Assembly: GCF_039545795.1 (NCBI RefSeq)
Contig: NZ_CP154260.1
Location: 3,105,001 to 3,169,000, forward strand
Length of the DNA stretch: 64,000 bases
DNA from: Chitinophaga niabensis
GTDB lineage: Bacteria > Bacteroidota > Bacteroidia > Chitinophagales > Chitinophagaceae
Direction of reading: 5' to 3'
Shown here: positions 1 to 9,222 of the stretch, piece by piece
Layout of the letters: every line of letters begins with the position of its first letter
How positions within the stretch are numbered: position 1 is the first letter of the stretch
Position numbers and translations under genes: made by a program
Notes under the pieces: generated by a model
Told to the model about the DNA's origin: nothing
Database searches by the model: none
What the model saw: the letters and a program-made list of their open reading frames with translations, nothing else

Positions 1-150
1 CACCCCACCGTTCTCTTCCACCATCTTAAACTGCTCATTGAACAACACGAAGTTCAAATAAGCTTAGGTCTGCCGGTCAGATCTACTGTTTATCCTTCTC
101 TTTTAAATGCTCGTATTGCTTGTTATAAAAGTCTGAAGTGAAGGGCGGAA
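1..150 (-). pseudogene. RHS shell remnant (third copy), broken
   Basis: Read on the minus strand, this piece matches the late shell region of both intact RHS genes, around the PFTSDFYN...HLKEKDKQ segment and the following [11 protein letters not shown] segment. The reading frame is destroyed: a TAG follows the KDKQ codons where the intact copies read Asn, another stop follows shortly, and one base is missing near position 65 compared with the intact copies. Homology stops abruptly near 148-150, where an unrelated + strand gene fragment starts; on the left it runs off the window. It is a decayed part of another RHS gene rather than a working gene. Whether the rest of it lies to the left cannot be seen. 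Confidence 0.85.
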
Positions 151-154
151 CAAC

Positions 155-352
155 GTTGAGATCGATTATTGCCCGAAATGCCGTGGCATCTGGCTGGATA
201 AAGGTGAACTGGACAAGCTGCTGGAACATGACAACAAACGCAGCAGCGATGAATACCGCCGGTATGATGACGACCATGGCCACGACCGCCATAAACATCA
301 ACATCCCAGGAAAAAGAAAGGCTTCCTTGGCGACTTTTTTGATTTCGATTAA
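155..352 (+). pseudogene. zf-TFIIB-type zinc-ribbon protein, C-terminal fragment
   Basis: The frame starting near 158 reads a zinc-ribbon segment with a CPKCRGIWLDKGELDKL motif, followed by an Asp/His/Arg-rich stretch, a Lys-rich stretch and GDFFDFD, ending at TAA 350-352. The CPxCxGxWLDxGEL pattern is characteristic of the small zf-TFIIB family. The normal N-terminal part, including the first cysteine pair, is missing: upstream of about 155 the sequence is RHS remnant on the other strand. It is therefore a 5'-truncated gene. It is followed after 19 bases by a TerC start, as would be expected if both came from one ancestral operon moved here as a block. Confidence 0.75.
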
Positions 353-371
353 TTCTTAAAAACCTCAGATA

Positions 372-467
372 ATGGAATTTATTATTCCCGATTTCGCCGA
401 TGCTTCCGTATGGATCAGCCTGATCACCCTTTGCTTCCTGGAAGTAGTACTGGGTATTGACAATATT
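372..467 (+). pseudogene. TerC family membrane protein, N-terminal fragment
   Basis: ATG 372 opens a frame of 32 codons reading MEFIIPDFADASVWISLITL and then CFLEVVLGIDNI, which is the first helix and the conserved E-x(4)-GIDN motif of TerC/YgjT-type membrane proteins. After codon 32 the similarity ends and the frame reads unrelated residues to a stop. The missing part would be more than 200 residues. No mutation is visible in the retained part, suggesting recent breakage. The junction at 467/468 abuts the truncated end of a minus-strand secreted-protein gene. Confidence 0.75.
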
Positions 468-597
468 CGATATAATCTCCTACTACATAACCGGCGGGGA
501 AAGTCACGTAGATAGAGTATTCGTCACTGACGTTAGGAGATGCAAAGCTGAACACGCTTAACAAAGCGAACATAGGTAACAGGATAAGTTTTTTCAT
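468..597 (-). pseudogene. Secreted protein, N-terminal fragment
   Basis: ATG at 597 (minus) starts a frame with a clear signal peptide (MKKLILLPMFALLSVFSFAS) followed by about 24 residues rich in Tyr, Val and Gly. At about 468 the frame runs into the reverse complement of the TerC fragment and stops soon after. I do not recognise the family. The 3' part of the gene has been lost at the same breakpoint that truncates TerC, so two genes were cut and joined end to end here. Confidence 0.6.
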
Positions 598-640
598 GAT
601 CTGGGTAACTATTTTTTATGTTCTATTAAGAAATATTTGA

Positions 641-653
641 ACGGCGAAGCCGT
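641..653 (-). terminator. Possible short terminator hairpin
   Basis: ACGGC-GAA-GCCGT forms a compact hairpin 10 bases after the stop of the small minus-strand gene ending at 663. The sequence after it on the minus strand is AT-rich but has only short T runs, so termination here is likely weak. Confidence 0.35.
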
Positions 654-662
654 AACAGATAA

Positions 663-914
663 CTATAAATATTTCTCAAAGATATTCTCTCCTTTATAAA
701 AAACACTGTACAAACTGTTTTCATCTAAAATTGAAATTACAGCTTTACCACTGTCAATAAATACCTTCAACTGAATGCTTTCTTCACAAGAATCTGTTTC
801 AACTTTAATTTCTTCGTTAACAGGTAGTTTAAAAATAAAGCATTCAGGTTCGTGTATTATTTCCATTTCAGAATCTGAACTATTGAAAATTTTAAAACTT
901 GTTTTTTGTTTCAT
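663..914 (-). CDS. Small protein, candidate immunity protein of the adjacent RHS toxin
   Basis: This 83-residue acidic, soluble protein lacks a signal peptide and membrane segments. I do not recognise its family. It starts 18 bases after the stop of the RHS gene and is on the same strand, which is the usual place for the cognate immunity gene of an RHS toxin tip. Its DNA is visibly more AT-rich than the RHS shell, as expected for a variable tip/immunity cassette acquired separately. The immunity role rests on position alone. A cytosolic location would fit a toxin that acts inside the cell. Confidence 0.6.
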   Translation of the reverse strand: MKQKTSFKIFNSSDSEMEIIHEPECFIFKLPVNEEIKVETDSCEESIQLKVFIDSGKAVISILDENSLYSVFYKGENIFEKYL

Positions 915-932
915 TTTTTTATTGTTCTAATT

Positions 933-3900
933 TCAAAAGAAAGTTCTTGCTAATTCCATGGCTTGATCCCTTCTAACTACTGCAGCGGCATTTTGTGATC
1001 CCATTTTCTGAGCTTTTACTATCTGATCATTATATGCTCTAGCCAATTTAACTAAGTTCTCCTTTGTCCATCCATTCTTTAACAATTCTTTCCTGCTAAA
1101 GTCTGAAATAGATTTTGTCAAATTTGTCTTACTCCCCCATCCAAAAAACTCAGCTGCTTCTTTTGTGTTTTTACCCAGAGATTCTAAAAAACGAGTTAAA
1201 GTTGTACCCCTGGCTTTAGTAACCACATTAGCTACAGGCGCCACCGTAGGGGAGTTAGCAGCTTTAGCAGGTAGCAGTTTTGCCATAGAAATGACCATAA
1301 ATCCCAAATTAGCTGCATTTCTACCTGCTTCCTCCTGCGACAATTCCTCATCCCATATTTTTGCTTTTACTAACGTATTTACAAACTGTTGATCCTCAAC
1401 TTCATCAAGTATCTTTTCTCCTGCCGCACTATACTTATGCCGTCCCTCTCCATATGACACCTGTGGGCTAACATTAAGAATACCATTTTCTCCCACTGAG
1501 GTTTTTGTCTTTAGCACATACCACTCTCCAAACTCGTTCTTATGCACTGCGCCACCATTAAACAAAGAGTGTAACATTGCTCCAACCCTTGTCTTAAAAT
1601 CACCTAAAGGATCAACTTCGTTAACAGGGTTATTACCCATACTTTCATAGGGGGAAGAATTTGTCAATGATTCTGCTTCAGGGTCAATCTGCCACCATCT
1701 GCCTATCTGTGGATCCAATGTTCTATAAAAAGCATCGTATTGATTAAGATCTAAATCCTCCGTATGCTCTATTCCGTTAAAATGTTTCCTATTCTCCAGC
1801 TTCCCTGGTGCTTTTGAACTGATCCCATCCATCGTCAACCCAAACGGATAATAATGGGTCTCCTCCAACACCGGGCCTGTGATATGGTCAAGGATCAAAT
1901 TGTCAAAGAACACATCCTGCGGGCTTTCGTTGCTCGTATAAATATACAGAAAACCACTCTCCTTCACCACCATCTTGCCCTGCGCCAAGGTCTGTAATTG
2001 ATCTGGTTCTGCCTTTACCTGTTTTACCCCACTGTTCTCTTCTACCATCTTAAACTGCTCGTTGAACAACACAAAGTTCAGGTAAGCCTTTGGTCTGCTG
2101 CTGAGGTTCTGCTGTTTGTCCTTCTCCTTTAAATGCTGGTATTGGTTGTTGTAAAAGTCGGATGTGAAGGGGGTATTATTAGTGCTCCTGGATGCGTGGG
2201 CACCCGGGTTGTTGCTACCACCATTGCCAAAGGCTTGTGCCAACGCGGTGACCATATCTTCGGCCGGTTGCAGCTTCTTATTGTTGGTGGGGCCTTGGGA
2301 TTTATAGAAAGCCCTAGCCCCAATACGGATCGTATCTCCCGCCATTACCTTGATCACTAATGAGGGGCCTATCTTCTTATCTGGATTCGTGGCATTGAGT
2401 TTGGCTACCGAACTGTTGGTTTTGGAGGTACTGTTGTCTTCCGGGTAGCCTGCCGGTTTGGCACTCCGGCTGCTTTCTATGTTGCTGAACAAAGCATTTT
2501 CTATGGCGGAACTCTCCTGCTCCATCGAAGCCAGATACATACTAAAGTCCGTTTGTTCTGTCAGTACGATCCGGATATTGCCCAGGTAGTCTTTTTCGAA
2601 GTAGTCGTAATACCAGGCTTGTGGTTCACCAGTTTTGAATACCGTACGGATGCGGCCTTCTTCATGACCTAAGAACTGTAATGTATCTTGCTCATAAACA
2701 AATCCATCGATGTAATCAGTCACGGTGGTTTTAGCTGGGTTCACCGTAATGTCTGTCACCGTTTTACGCAATTTATTGCCGGCCGCATCATATAAATAAT
2801 TGATCGTGCCTTTGCCAGTAATCGTGATCTGCTCCGGCAGGTCCAGGTGGTTATAGGTAATACCTGCGATGGCTTTGTTATGGTCTATTTTCAGGTTGCC
2901 ATTCGGGTCGTAGTCATAGTCAATATGCGTTGTTTCATTAACCTGGTTGGTGGCATTATTCGCATCCGGTTCTTTAAAGTCGCCCAGGTTACGGGTGGCA
3001 TTATTGGCGCCGTCCCAGACATTCAACAGCTTATTAGAGTGAAGGTTGTAATTGTAATGCAGTTCATCCATCGGGGTGATCCCGCCGGCCACCAGCCCCA
3101 TCTGCTTCATGCTGCCAATATTGCCATTGGCATCGTAGGTGAGATTATCTACAGTGAAATCAACCAGGTTCTTCTCCCAAGCCGTACTGCTGGTAGTGTT
3201 ATGCTGATTGAAGTCTGCTTTCGTTAACCGGTTGGATCTGTCATAAGTGTAACCATGGGCCCGTTCCAGCCCATTGGTACGGCTCTTCCATTGGGTACCG
3301 GAGATGTTGCCATTGTATTGTTGGTTGTTCTCAAACCCATAATCATAACTCAACACCTGCCCGAACCAATTAGCTGTACTATTCGGGGTGTTTACAAAGT
3401 CTTTGTTGATGCTTTTCAGCCAGCCACGGATGTTGTGCTCATAATTCAGTTCATCCAGGTAAGTACTGCCACCAAAAGTTTTCCCGATCGACTTCTTTTT
3501 TAACTGGCCCAGCTCATCGTAGGTCATCGTAGCGATCGTACGTTCCATGTTGCTGTCATCATTAAGCCGCTTTTTGATGGCTGTTGCCCGGCCAGCATCG
3601 TCATAAGCTGTCATCGTTAGCACCTTTGTATCCGGGTTGGAGCCACTGCGCGGGTTTTTATGATGCACATAGGTACTAAGCACCTTATCATTAAAATCAT
3701 ATAGATTGGTAACAATGTCTTCTCCACCATTGGCATTATCACTCCTGGTCTGTATGACGCGTCCCTTTTCATCATAAAAAACACTGCTGGTCAGCCATTG
3801 GTCTGTACCTAATACCCTCACTTTGCTGCCGGTGGTTAAACCTTTCGTAACATTGCTTTGGGCGAAGCTTTCTGCATAGGGATTACCGTCAGCCTGGGGT

Positions 3901-5378
3901 TTGGAAGCATAAGTACCATCATAAGTTTTAGCCCCGTTATACGAATACTTGTCGTAATAAGTATAGGTCAGGGGTTCATACCCACTGATGCCGGGCAAGG
4001 GATTGGTGACGATAAGTGTTTCAGTTCCCTGCGTCAGGGATGGAACGATCTCTGCCAGGAAATCGGCATTCGTCTCACTCTCAAAGCCATTCTGGAAGAT
4101 GATCTCCTGGCGGGCCCGGTAAAATGCTCTGCCGGTTTCCCTGGAACCGATCACCAGTTGATCAGGGCCGGGCACAACATAGTTCTCTGTGCTGGTGCTA
4201 CCCGTCACCCCATTCATAGTAAGTTCTAACGAGGCCCTGTCACTATTGCTCGGATAGATCGCCGTCATAACCGGACGGTTCAGTTCATCATAGAAAGTAG
4301 TATGCCATTCTTTAGGGGATTTAGCCCGTTGTGCCCCATCCTGGGTGAACACCAGCCGATCCCGCACATCGTAGACCATGTGTACTTCTCCCGCATCCGG
4401 TACCTTTTTGATGATCATCCGCTGACGATTATCATATTGGTATCGAAAACAAAGGCCGTCGGCGATGGCCTGGGAGATCGTCCAACTGCTACTGATCAGT
4501 TCTACCGCTTTGGGAGGGATCACAAAACGAAGGTTCCCCAGATCATCATATACATAGTAAGTGCATAACCAGTCGCCATGGCTGGCACCAGGGATCGCTG
4601 CCATTTGTACTTTCCTTAAGATCACCTGGCCCTGCTTGTCTTTATATTCCACCAACTGATTACCAGCTTCATTGATACCAACATTTTTGTATAGCTGACC
4701 GGCAGAATAAGCTGCAGAAGAAACAGGGATACTCCCGGAACTCATCTCCCAGATCCTCACTCCATCGGCTGTTCCATTCATCAGGTATTGCTGCTGTACC
4801 GGCTTGTTACCACCGCGTTCCACTGTACTCAGGTCATTTTTTGCCCAGCTGTTACCGGGGGCATAAGTACTCAGCACACGGTTTAGTGGAGACGCTTCAA
4901 AATCCGTGCGGCTATAAAACACCGTTTCCCCGTTGGTGCCAGGGCTTAAGCTATTGCTCTCGTAAAAGGTCTTCTGGTTTGTAAAAGGGTCCGTTTTAAA
5001 AAGACCATTGCTGGTGCCGTCTGCATAAGGCAGGTATTTTAACTGCTCACGGCCATAGGCATCATAGAGCGTGGGGACTACAATATCCTTTCCACTACCC
5101 CCCATCCCTTTAGAAACAGCTTGTAGCGGCCTGCCTAAACCATCTATGTATTCTGTTCTTTGCTTCACCTGGGCAATAGTGCCCGTGCTCACTGCAACAG
5201 GGTCCGCTGTAGGCATATTCGGTTCCCAGGTACGCACATAGTTGATGGTCGTGTTCGTATAGGCACCGGGTTTAGCTAAAGGAACTGCAGAAGGGCGAAC
5301 ACTGCTGCCACTCGGTGCCTGTGCATACAGACCTACACTAAAGATGATAAAGGCTAAGCAAATATAAATGGATCGCAT
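933..5378 (-). CDS. RHS repeat toxin shell with DUF6443 N-terminus and unidentified C-terminal tip (copy 1)
   Basis: This large secreted RHS protein is predicted to form a shell around a C-terminal toxin. The chosen start, ATG 5378, begins directly with a Sec signal peptide ([20 protein letters not shown]) and matches the start of the second copy; an in-frame ATG at 5438 would add 20 residues. Residues about 35-170 fit DUF6443 ([10 protein letters not shown] motif). Many YD-type repeats follow ([27 protein letters not shown]), and the RHS-associated core ends at the IDPEAES ... VDPLGD pair near residue 1260. The last 221 residues are unrelated to copy 2. They include an Ala-rich linker and a C-terminal domain of about 90 residues with GWGSKTNLTK and RRDQAMELA, which I cannot assign with confidence. 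The gene lies 74 bases after its partner gene (14 by the upstream start). Confidence 0.9.
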   Translation of the reverse strand: MRSIYICLAFIIFSVGLYAQAPSGSSVRPSAVPLAKPGAYTNTTINYVRTWEPNMPTADPVAVSTGTIAQVKQRTEYIDGLGRPLQAVSKGMGGSGKDIVVPTLYDAYGREQLKYLPYADGTSNGLFKTDPFTNQKTFYESNSLSPGTNGETVFYSRTDFEASPLNRVLSTYAPGNSWAKNDLSTVERGGNKPVQQQYLMNGTADGVRIWEMSSGSIPVSSAAYSAGQLYKNVGINEAGNQLVEYKDKQGQVILRKVQMAAIPGASHGDWLCTYYVYDDLGNLRFVIPPKAVELISSSWTISQAIADGLCFRYQYDNRQRMIIKKVPDAGEVHMVYDVRDRLVFTQDGAQRAKSPKEWHTTFYDELNRPVMTAIYPSNSDRASLELTMNGVTGSTSTENYVVPGPDQLVIGSRETGRAFYRARQEIIFQNGFESETNADFLAEIVPSLTQGTETLIVTNPLPGISGYEPLTYTYYDKYSYNGAKTYDGTYASKPQADGNPYAESFAQSNVTKGLTTGSKVRVLGTDQWLTSSVFYDEKGRVIQTRSDNANGGEDIVTNLYDFNDKVLSTYVHHKNPRSGSNPDTKVLTMTAYDDAGRATAIKKRLNDDSNMERTIATMTYDELGQLKKKSIGKTFGGSTYLDELNYEHNIRGWLKSINKDFVNTPNSTANWFGQVLSYDYGFENNQQYNGNISGTQWKSRTNGLERAHGYTYDRSNRLTKADFNQHNTTSSTAWEKNLVDFTVDNLTYDANGNIGSMKQMGLVAGGITPMDELHYNYNLHSNKLLNVWDGANNATRNLGDFKEPDANNATNQVNETTHIDYDYDPNGNLKIDHNKAIAGITYNHLDLPEQITITGKGTINYLYDAAGNKLRKTVTDITVNPAKTTVTDYIDGFVYEQDTLQFLGHEEGRIRTVFKTGEPQAWYYDYFEKDYLGNIRIVLTEQTDFSMYLASMEQESSAIENALFSNIESSRSAKPAGYPEDNSTSKTNSSVAKLNATNPDKKIGPSLVIKVMAGDTIRIGARAFYKSQGPTNNKKLQPAEDMVTALAQAFGNGGSNNPGAHASRSTNNTPFTSDFYNNQYQHLKEKDKQQNLSSRPKAYLNFVLFNEQFKMVEENSGVKQVKAEPDQLQTLAQGKMVVKESGFLYIYTSNESPQDVFFDNLILDHITGPVLEETHYYPFGLTMDGISSKAPGKLENRKHFNGIEHTEDLDLNQYDAFYRTLDPQIGRWWQIDPEAESLTNSSPYESMGNNPVNEVDPLGDFKTRVGAMLHSLFNGGAVHKNEFGEWYVLKTKTSVGENGILNVSPQVSYGEGRHKYSAAGEKILDEVEDQQFVNTLVKAKIWDEELSQEEAGRNAANLGFMVISMAKLLPAKAANSPTVAPVANVVTKARGTTLTRFLESLGKNTKEAAEFFGWGSKTNLTKSISDFSRKELLKNGWTKENLVKLARAYNDQIVKAQKMGSQNAAAVVRRDQAMELARTFF

Positions 5379-5452
5379 AATCACTGATTGTAGAGTGATG
5401 GATGTTTTATACTGATGTTTAGGGGATACTTTTTGCATAGGTTACTTCTTTA

Positions 5453-8400
5453 CTATTCAACAATTGTCCCTGTGTTATCTGCATAAAACCTATAACTACC
5501 GGAAGTAGGTTGCTGAATGTTGAGTACACTGCCTGAATAAATACGTATGAAAGTACCCGGATTAGCAGGTGTGGTATAAAAATACTTCACCTCCGGTCCG
5601 GTATAAAACTCAGAGGGCACAAAGCGGACCTCATAATTACCTATCGGAATATTTATCTGGTTAGTATAAATATTGTCATAAGACACTACCGGAAACGAAC
5701 CGGTTTCATTCAAAAATCCGTCTTTATAAAACTCTATATTTGTATTAGGTGATGGTATGTTAATTGGTGGCACGTACGTTTCAAGAACAGCATCTGTACG
5801 CTGTAAAGCAGTTGAACAGGCAGCAGGCAGAACTGGCGCGGCATTACCAGGAAGCGTATAAAAAGCACCATTCTGATGCCAGGTTGAAACATTGCCCACA
5901 GTATAGTACTCCAATTGTTTAACAATATGGGTTTCGTTGTTCCTGATAATTTTTAACCGGCCAAAAACATCATACTCATAAAATTCTTTCCTTCCTCTCT
6001 CGTCTGTTTTACTGGTCACGCCGATCAAAGGTTTATGGGTAAATGTTGTTATAAATGTTTTACCGGTATTGGTTGCATTCCTGAGATTGGCTATCCTGCT
6101 ATTAATATCGTTTTCATCGTAACTGGCACTAATATCTGGTGTTGCGCCGCCGGGATTTACAATAGCATTAACTGAAGAATAGCTCATACCTGTTACTTCG
6201 GAAACAGGATACTGCCCATCGTAAGCCCATACAAAAGATCTTACGATCTGATCTTTTGCTGTCAGTTGTATCGGGTTAGCCCACTGATCATACTGATCGA
6301 ACGTAAATTCGTTTTCCAGAGCTCCTCCGTTGTATGATTTCTGAACAGAAGAAGCGGCAATAAAACCTGGTCCGGCAGAGAAGTTCGCATAGTTGTTCCT
6401 TATCTTATACAACTCTTTGCTTTTTGCAATATTTGTTGTGGTTTCCTCAATAACAGGGCTAATGATGTTTTTCCCCAACATGGTATTAAGCACTGTTTCA
6501 CCACTCAGATCGTAGGTATATTTAAGCTGTTTTTGTATTTGTTCTCCCTTACTATTGGACGTAAGGATTCTCGATGGCTGAAGATATTGACTATTATCGT
6601 AGTAATAATAGGTGTTTGTTGTCAAATTTGTACTCCCCTCAAACCACTTTTCTTCTTCCTGTTCTAATAACAGTTTGCCAACTGCGATGCCATATTCACC
6701 GCTTTTATAGATTTCAGGAGGTGTAGAGACGCCGAAGAAAGTTGCCTGATCATTATAAACCCCGCCCGCCACAGTTGGTGCAGGACCGGCAACAAGCTGG
6801 TAGATGGTTTTAAGAAAAGAATAAACTACACGCACCTGTAGTGGCCGGATATAGGGCTTATAGGTATAATTTTTCTGATGAACGAGTTTTAACTCACAGT
6901 TCTCAAATTTATAATCTGATTGAGACTTTAGCATCCCCATTAACCCACTGCTGTGCTGCCATGGAATATTCGTTCCGTCTACAACGCTTGTGGTGTGCAT
7001 TAGTTCCAGTGGAGGAATACCATCGATCAGGTTGAAGGCGCCCGGCCTGTAATATGCATACTCCTTTTTTCCGGTAGCCACCCCCAGGTCATGCTGGTAT
7101 TCTGTGACCTTTGTATAATAAATAGGTGAACCGTTGGAATAAGTATAGTTCAGATAAGAAGCAGGCGCCAATGTTCTTTTTGACTCCGTGGCAGATAATC
7201 TTAAACAGCCATATGGACTGGAACATGGTTGTTCATTAACAATATAGCCGATGTATTGCTCATAACTGAAGGCATCCAGTTTGCGCGTAAGCTCATTATA
7301 GATGGCTGCAGGTTTATTAAGTGCAATGCCCATCCCATTCTGCAACTCTCCATACTTATATATTTTCCGCCAGGCCGGTACTCCCTCATGTACTCCATCG
7401 TAATAGCTGATACTTCTCACCCTTAAGCCGCCTCCTGTTCTTGGAATAGCATCTAAATTAGGTTGATCGTCATTAAAAATATTGATCTTTTCATTATACT
7501 TATTAGGCTCCAGATCAAAGTCAGTATAACCACCTGTTGGATAAACAATCCGTTGTAACGTACCAAATGCCATATATTCTCCATCAGGAATTTCTGCTGC
7601 AGGATTACCTCCAACAGAGAATTCACGTTCCACAGGTATCTCAGTACAACCGAAAGGGAAACGCAGCATGTGTTTTTGTACAAGATCGGATTGCCGGGGG
7701 ACATTACTGGCGTATGCTGCCGGGTAACTGGATATTTCAGTTGTCAGGTTATTCCGGTACCCCCATGCATCCTGTCCTATCAGATGATTACCAAAAGCCA
7801 CCTTTTGCTTATACATGAACCTGTAAAGATCGCTTCCATTGATCTGAATATCGTCCAGATAGTATGTGCCATAATAAGAATTCCCGTTGTAAACCTGTGC
7901 GGCCTGTGTATAAACGGGAGCCGTCAGGGATTGATTAAACACTACGTTTTTCACCTGGTTATTGAATTTATCCCGCACGATGATTTGATTCAGCTTATCG
8001 CTTCCCGGAAATTCAACTGAACCGCCGTTAAAGGTTATTCTGGCCAGTGCCACCCCTGCAATTACTGATTGCTGTACAAAGCCGAACCCTCCGCTGCTTA
8101 CAGAATAAGTTTTATCTACGAGCTGATCATTCTGAAGGTTTATATAAGGCATATGAAACGTTCTCAGCCCTCCGCCATAATTTTCCATGTATTTAGGTGA
8201 TGCTAGAAGATAAAACGAAATGGCCCCTAACAATTGGTCATAGTCATTGTACTGCGATGCAGGGACTTCATCACCACGTTTTGTTACCGTTGCGCAATCT
8301 GGCCCACCCATCGTACTAAAATTGATCTGCATTGATTGATAGAATTCTATAAAATCAGTTGCTTTTTTAAATATTGCAACTGGCTTCAAAACATATTCAA

Positions 8401-9172
8401 ACCCTATCTCTGCGGTTTTAGTTGCATTCTCAATTTTCTTACACTTCCAGGTGGTGAGTATCTTTTCACCTATATATTGTGATCCTTCCGTGTATTCTAT
8501 CCCTCTGGAAGTAGGCGTGCTTGTACCGGGTTCACCAAAATAATATACAGTTCCATCAGTATCCGTTATTATAAACCGCCCGCCAACAAATTCAATTTTA
8601 ATATTATCATAAGGGACAGGTACGATTGCTGCCACATTCCCGTTATCGTCCTTCTGGAAATAAAAAGATCCCGCTTTATTCAGCAGTTTATAGGAAAACT
8701 GATCCGGTTGTCCATCAACCAAACCTGTTGCCAATGCATGTTCATCCCTGGAATAAAAATCACTTGAAGTATTTTTAAACGGATACCCCCCGGAACCCGG
8801 ATTACTGGTATGATATGCTTTTACCTTGGAATTGTTATAGTATCCGGATAATGACAGATCATCCAACCCATTTACGGTTCTGGTTATCTGCAACTCACAA
8901 TCTAATGACCACCCCAGCCCCAGCCTGGTTGCCTGTTCATTGATCTTAAAACCTCCGGCATGATAAGAAATACCAATAGGCAACACCAAACCTCCCGTTT
9001 TAATCTCGTGAAGCGGTATATTAATATTGGGCACTCCGGTATTCAGATCTACTGGATAATTAACAATTTTAGTTAACGCCGCTGCTTCAGGTGTTACAGG
9101 TACAATTTGAGGATATTGCGCGGCGGCAAATAAGGGTGTAAGTACAGCAAAAAAGGTTAAAAGAAACTTCAT
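5453..9172 (-). CDS. Secreted YD-repeat partner protein of the RHS toxin (copy 1)
   Basis: The protein has 1239 residues and a Sec signal peptide (MKFLLTFFAVLTPLFAAAQ). The early mature part carries the pattern YPVDLNTGVPNINIPLHEI, then LPIGISYHAGGFK and LGLGWSL. The second partner gene has these same motifs, and they resemble the front part of large YD-repeat proteins. Near the C-terminus, FYEYDVFGRLKII is a YD/RHS repeat. There is no toxin-like tip. It is encoded directly before the RHS gene in both modules, so I infer that the two proteins work together, perhaps as two parts of one shell, as TcB and TcC do in ABC toxins. That analogy rests on gene order and repeat type only. It is less similar to its counterpart (15822-19328) than the two RHS shells are to each other. 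Confidence 0.75.
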   Translation of the reverse strand: MKFLLTFFAVLTPLFAAAQYPQIVPVTPEAAALTKIVNYPVDLNTGVPNINIPLHEIKTGGLVLPIGISYHAGGFKINEQATRLGLGWSLDCELQITRTVNGLDDLSLSGYYNNSKVKAYHTSNPGSGGYPFKNTSSDFYSRDEHALATGLVDGQPDQFSYKLLNKAGSFYFQKDDNGNVAAIVPVPYDNIKIEFVGGRFIITDTDGTVYYFGEPGTSTPTSRGIEYTEGSQYIGEKILTTWKCKKIENATKTAEIGFEYVLKPVAIFKKATDFIEFYQSMQINFSTMGGPDCATVTKRGDEVPASQYNDYDQLLGAISFYLLASPKYMENYGGGLRTFHMPYINLQNDQLVDKTYSVSSGGFGFVQQSVIAGVALARITFNGGSVEFPGSDKLNQIIVRDKFNNQVKNVVFNQSLTAPVYTQAAQVYNGNSYYGTYYLDDIQINGSDLYRFMYKQKVAFGNHLIGQDAWGYRNNLTTEISSYPAAYASNVPRQSDLVQKHMLRFPFGCTEIPVEREFSVGGNPAAEIPDGEYMAFGTLQRIVYPTGGYTDFDLEPNKYNEKINIFNDDQPNLDAIPRTGGGLRVRSISYYDGVHEGVPAWRKIYKYGELQNGMGIALNKPAAIYNELTRKLDAFSYEQYIGYIVNEQPCSSPYGCLRLSATESKRTLAPASYLNYTYSNGSPIYYTKVTEYQHDLGVATGKKEYAYYRPGAFNLIDGIPPLELMHTTSVVDGTNIPWQHSSGLMGMLKSQSDYKFENCELKLVHQKNYTYKPYIRPLQVRVVYSFLKTIYQLVAGPAPTVAGGVYNDQATFFGVSTPPEIYKSGEYGIAVGKLLLEQEEEKWFEGSTNLTTNTYYYYDNSQYLQPSRILTSNSKGEQIQKQLKYTYDLSGETVLNTMLGKNIISPVIEETTTNIAKSKELYKIRNNYANFSAGPGFIAASSVQKSYNGGALENEFTFDQYDQWANPIQLTAKDQIVRSFVWAYDGQYPVSEVTGMSYSSVNAIVNPGGATPDISASYDENDINSRIANLRNATNTGKTFITTFTHKPLIGVTSKTDERGRKEFYEYDVFGRLKIIRNNETHIVKQLEYYTVGNVSTWHQNGAFYTLPGNAAPVLPAACSTALQRTDAVLETYVPPINIPSPNTNIEFYKDGFLNETGSFPVVSYDNIYTNQINIPIGNYEVRFVPSEFYTGPEVKYFYTTPANPGTFIRIYSGSVLNIQQPTSGSYRFYADNTGTIVE

Positions 9173-9222
9173 ACGGTCAACTGGTTTATTGAGTTGAATT
9201 CAAACGTGAATTATCAGGTGTT

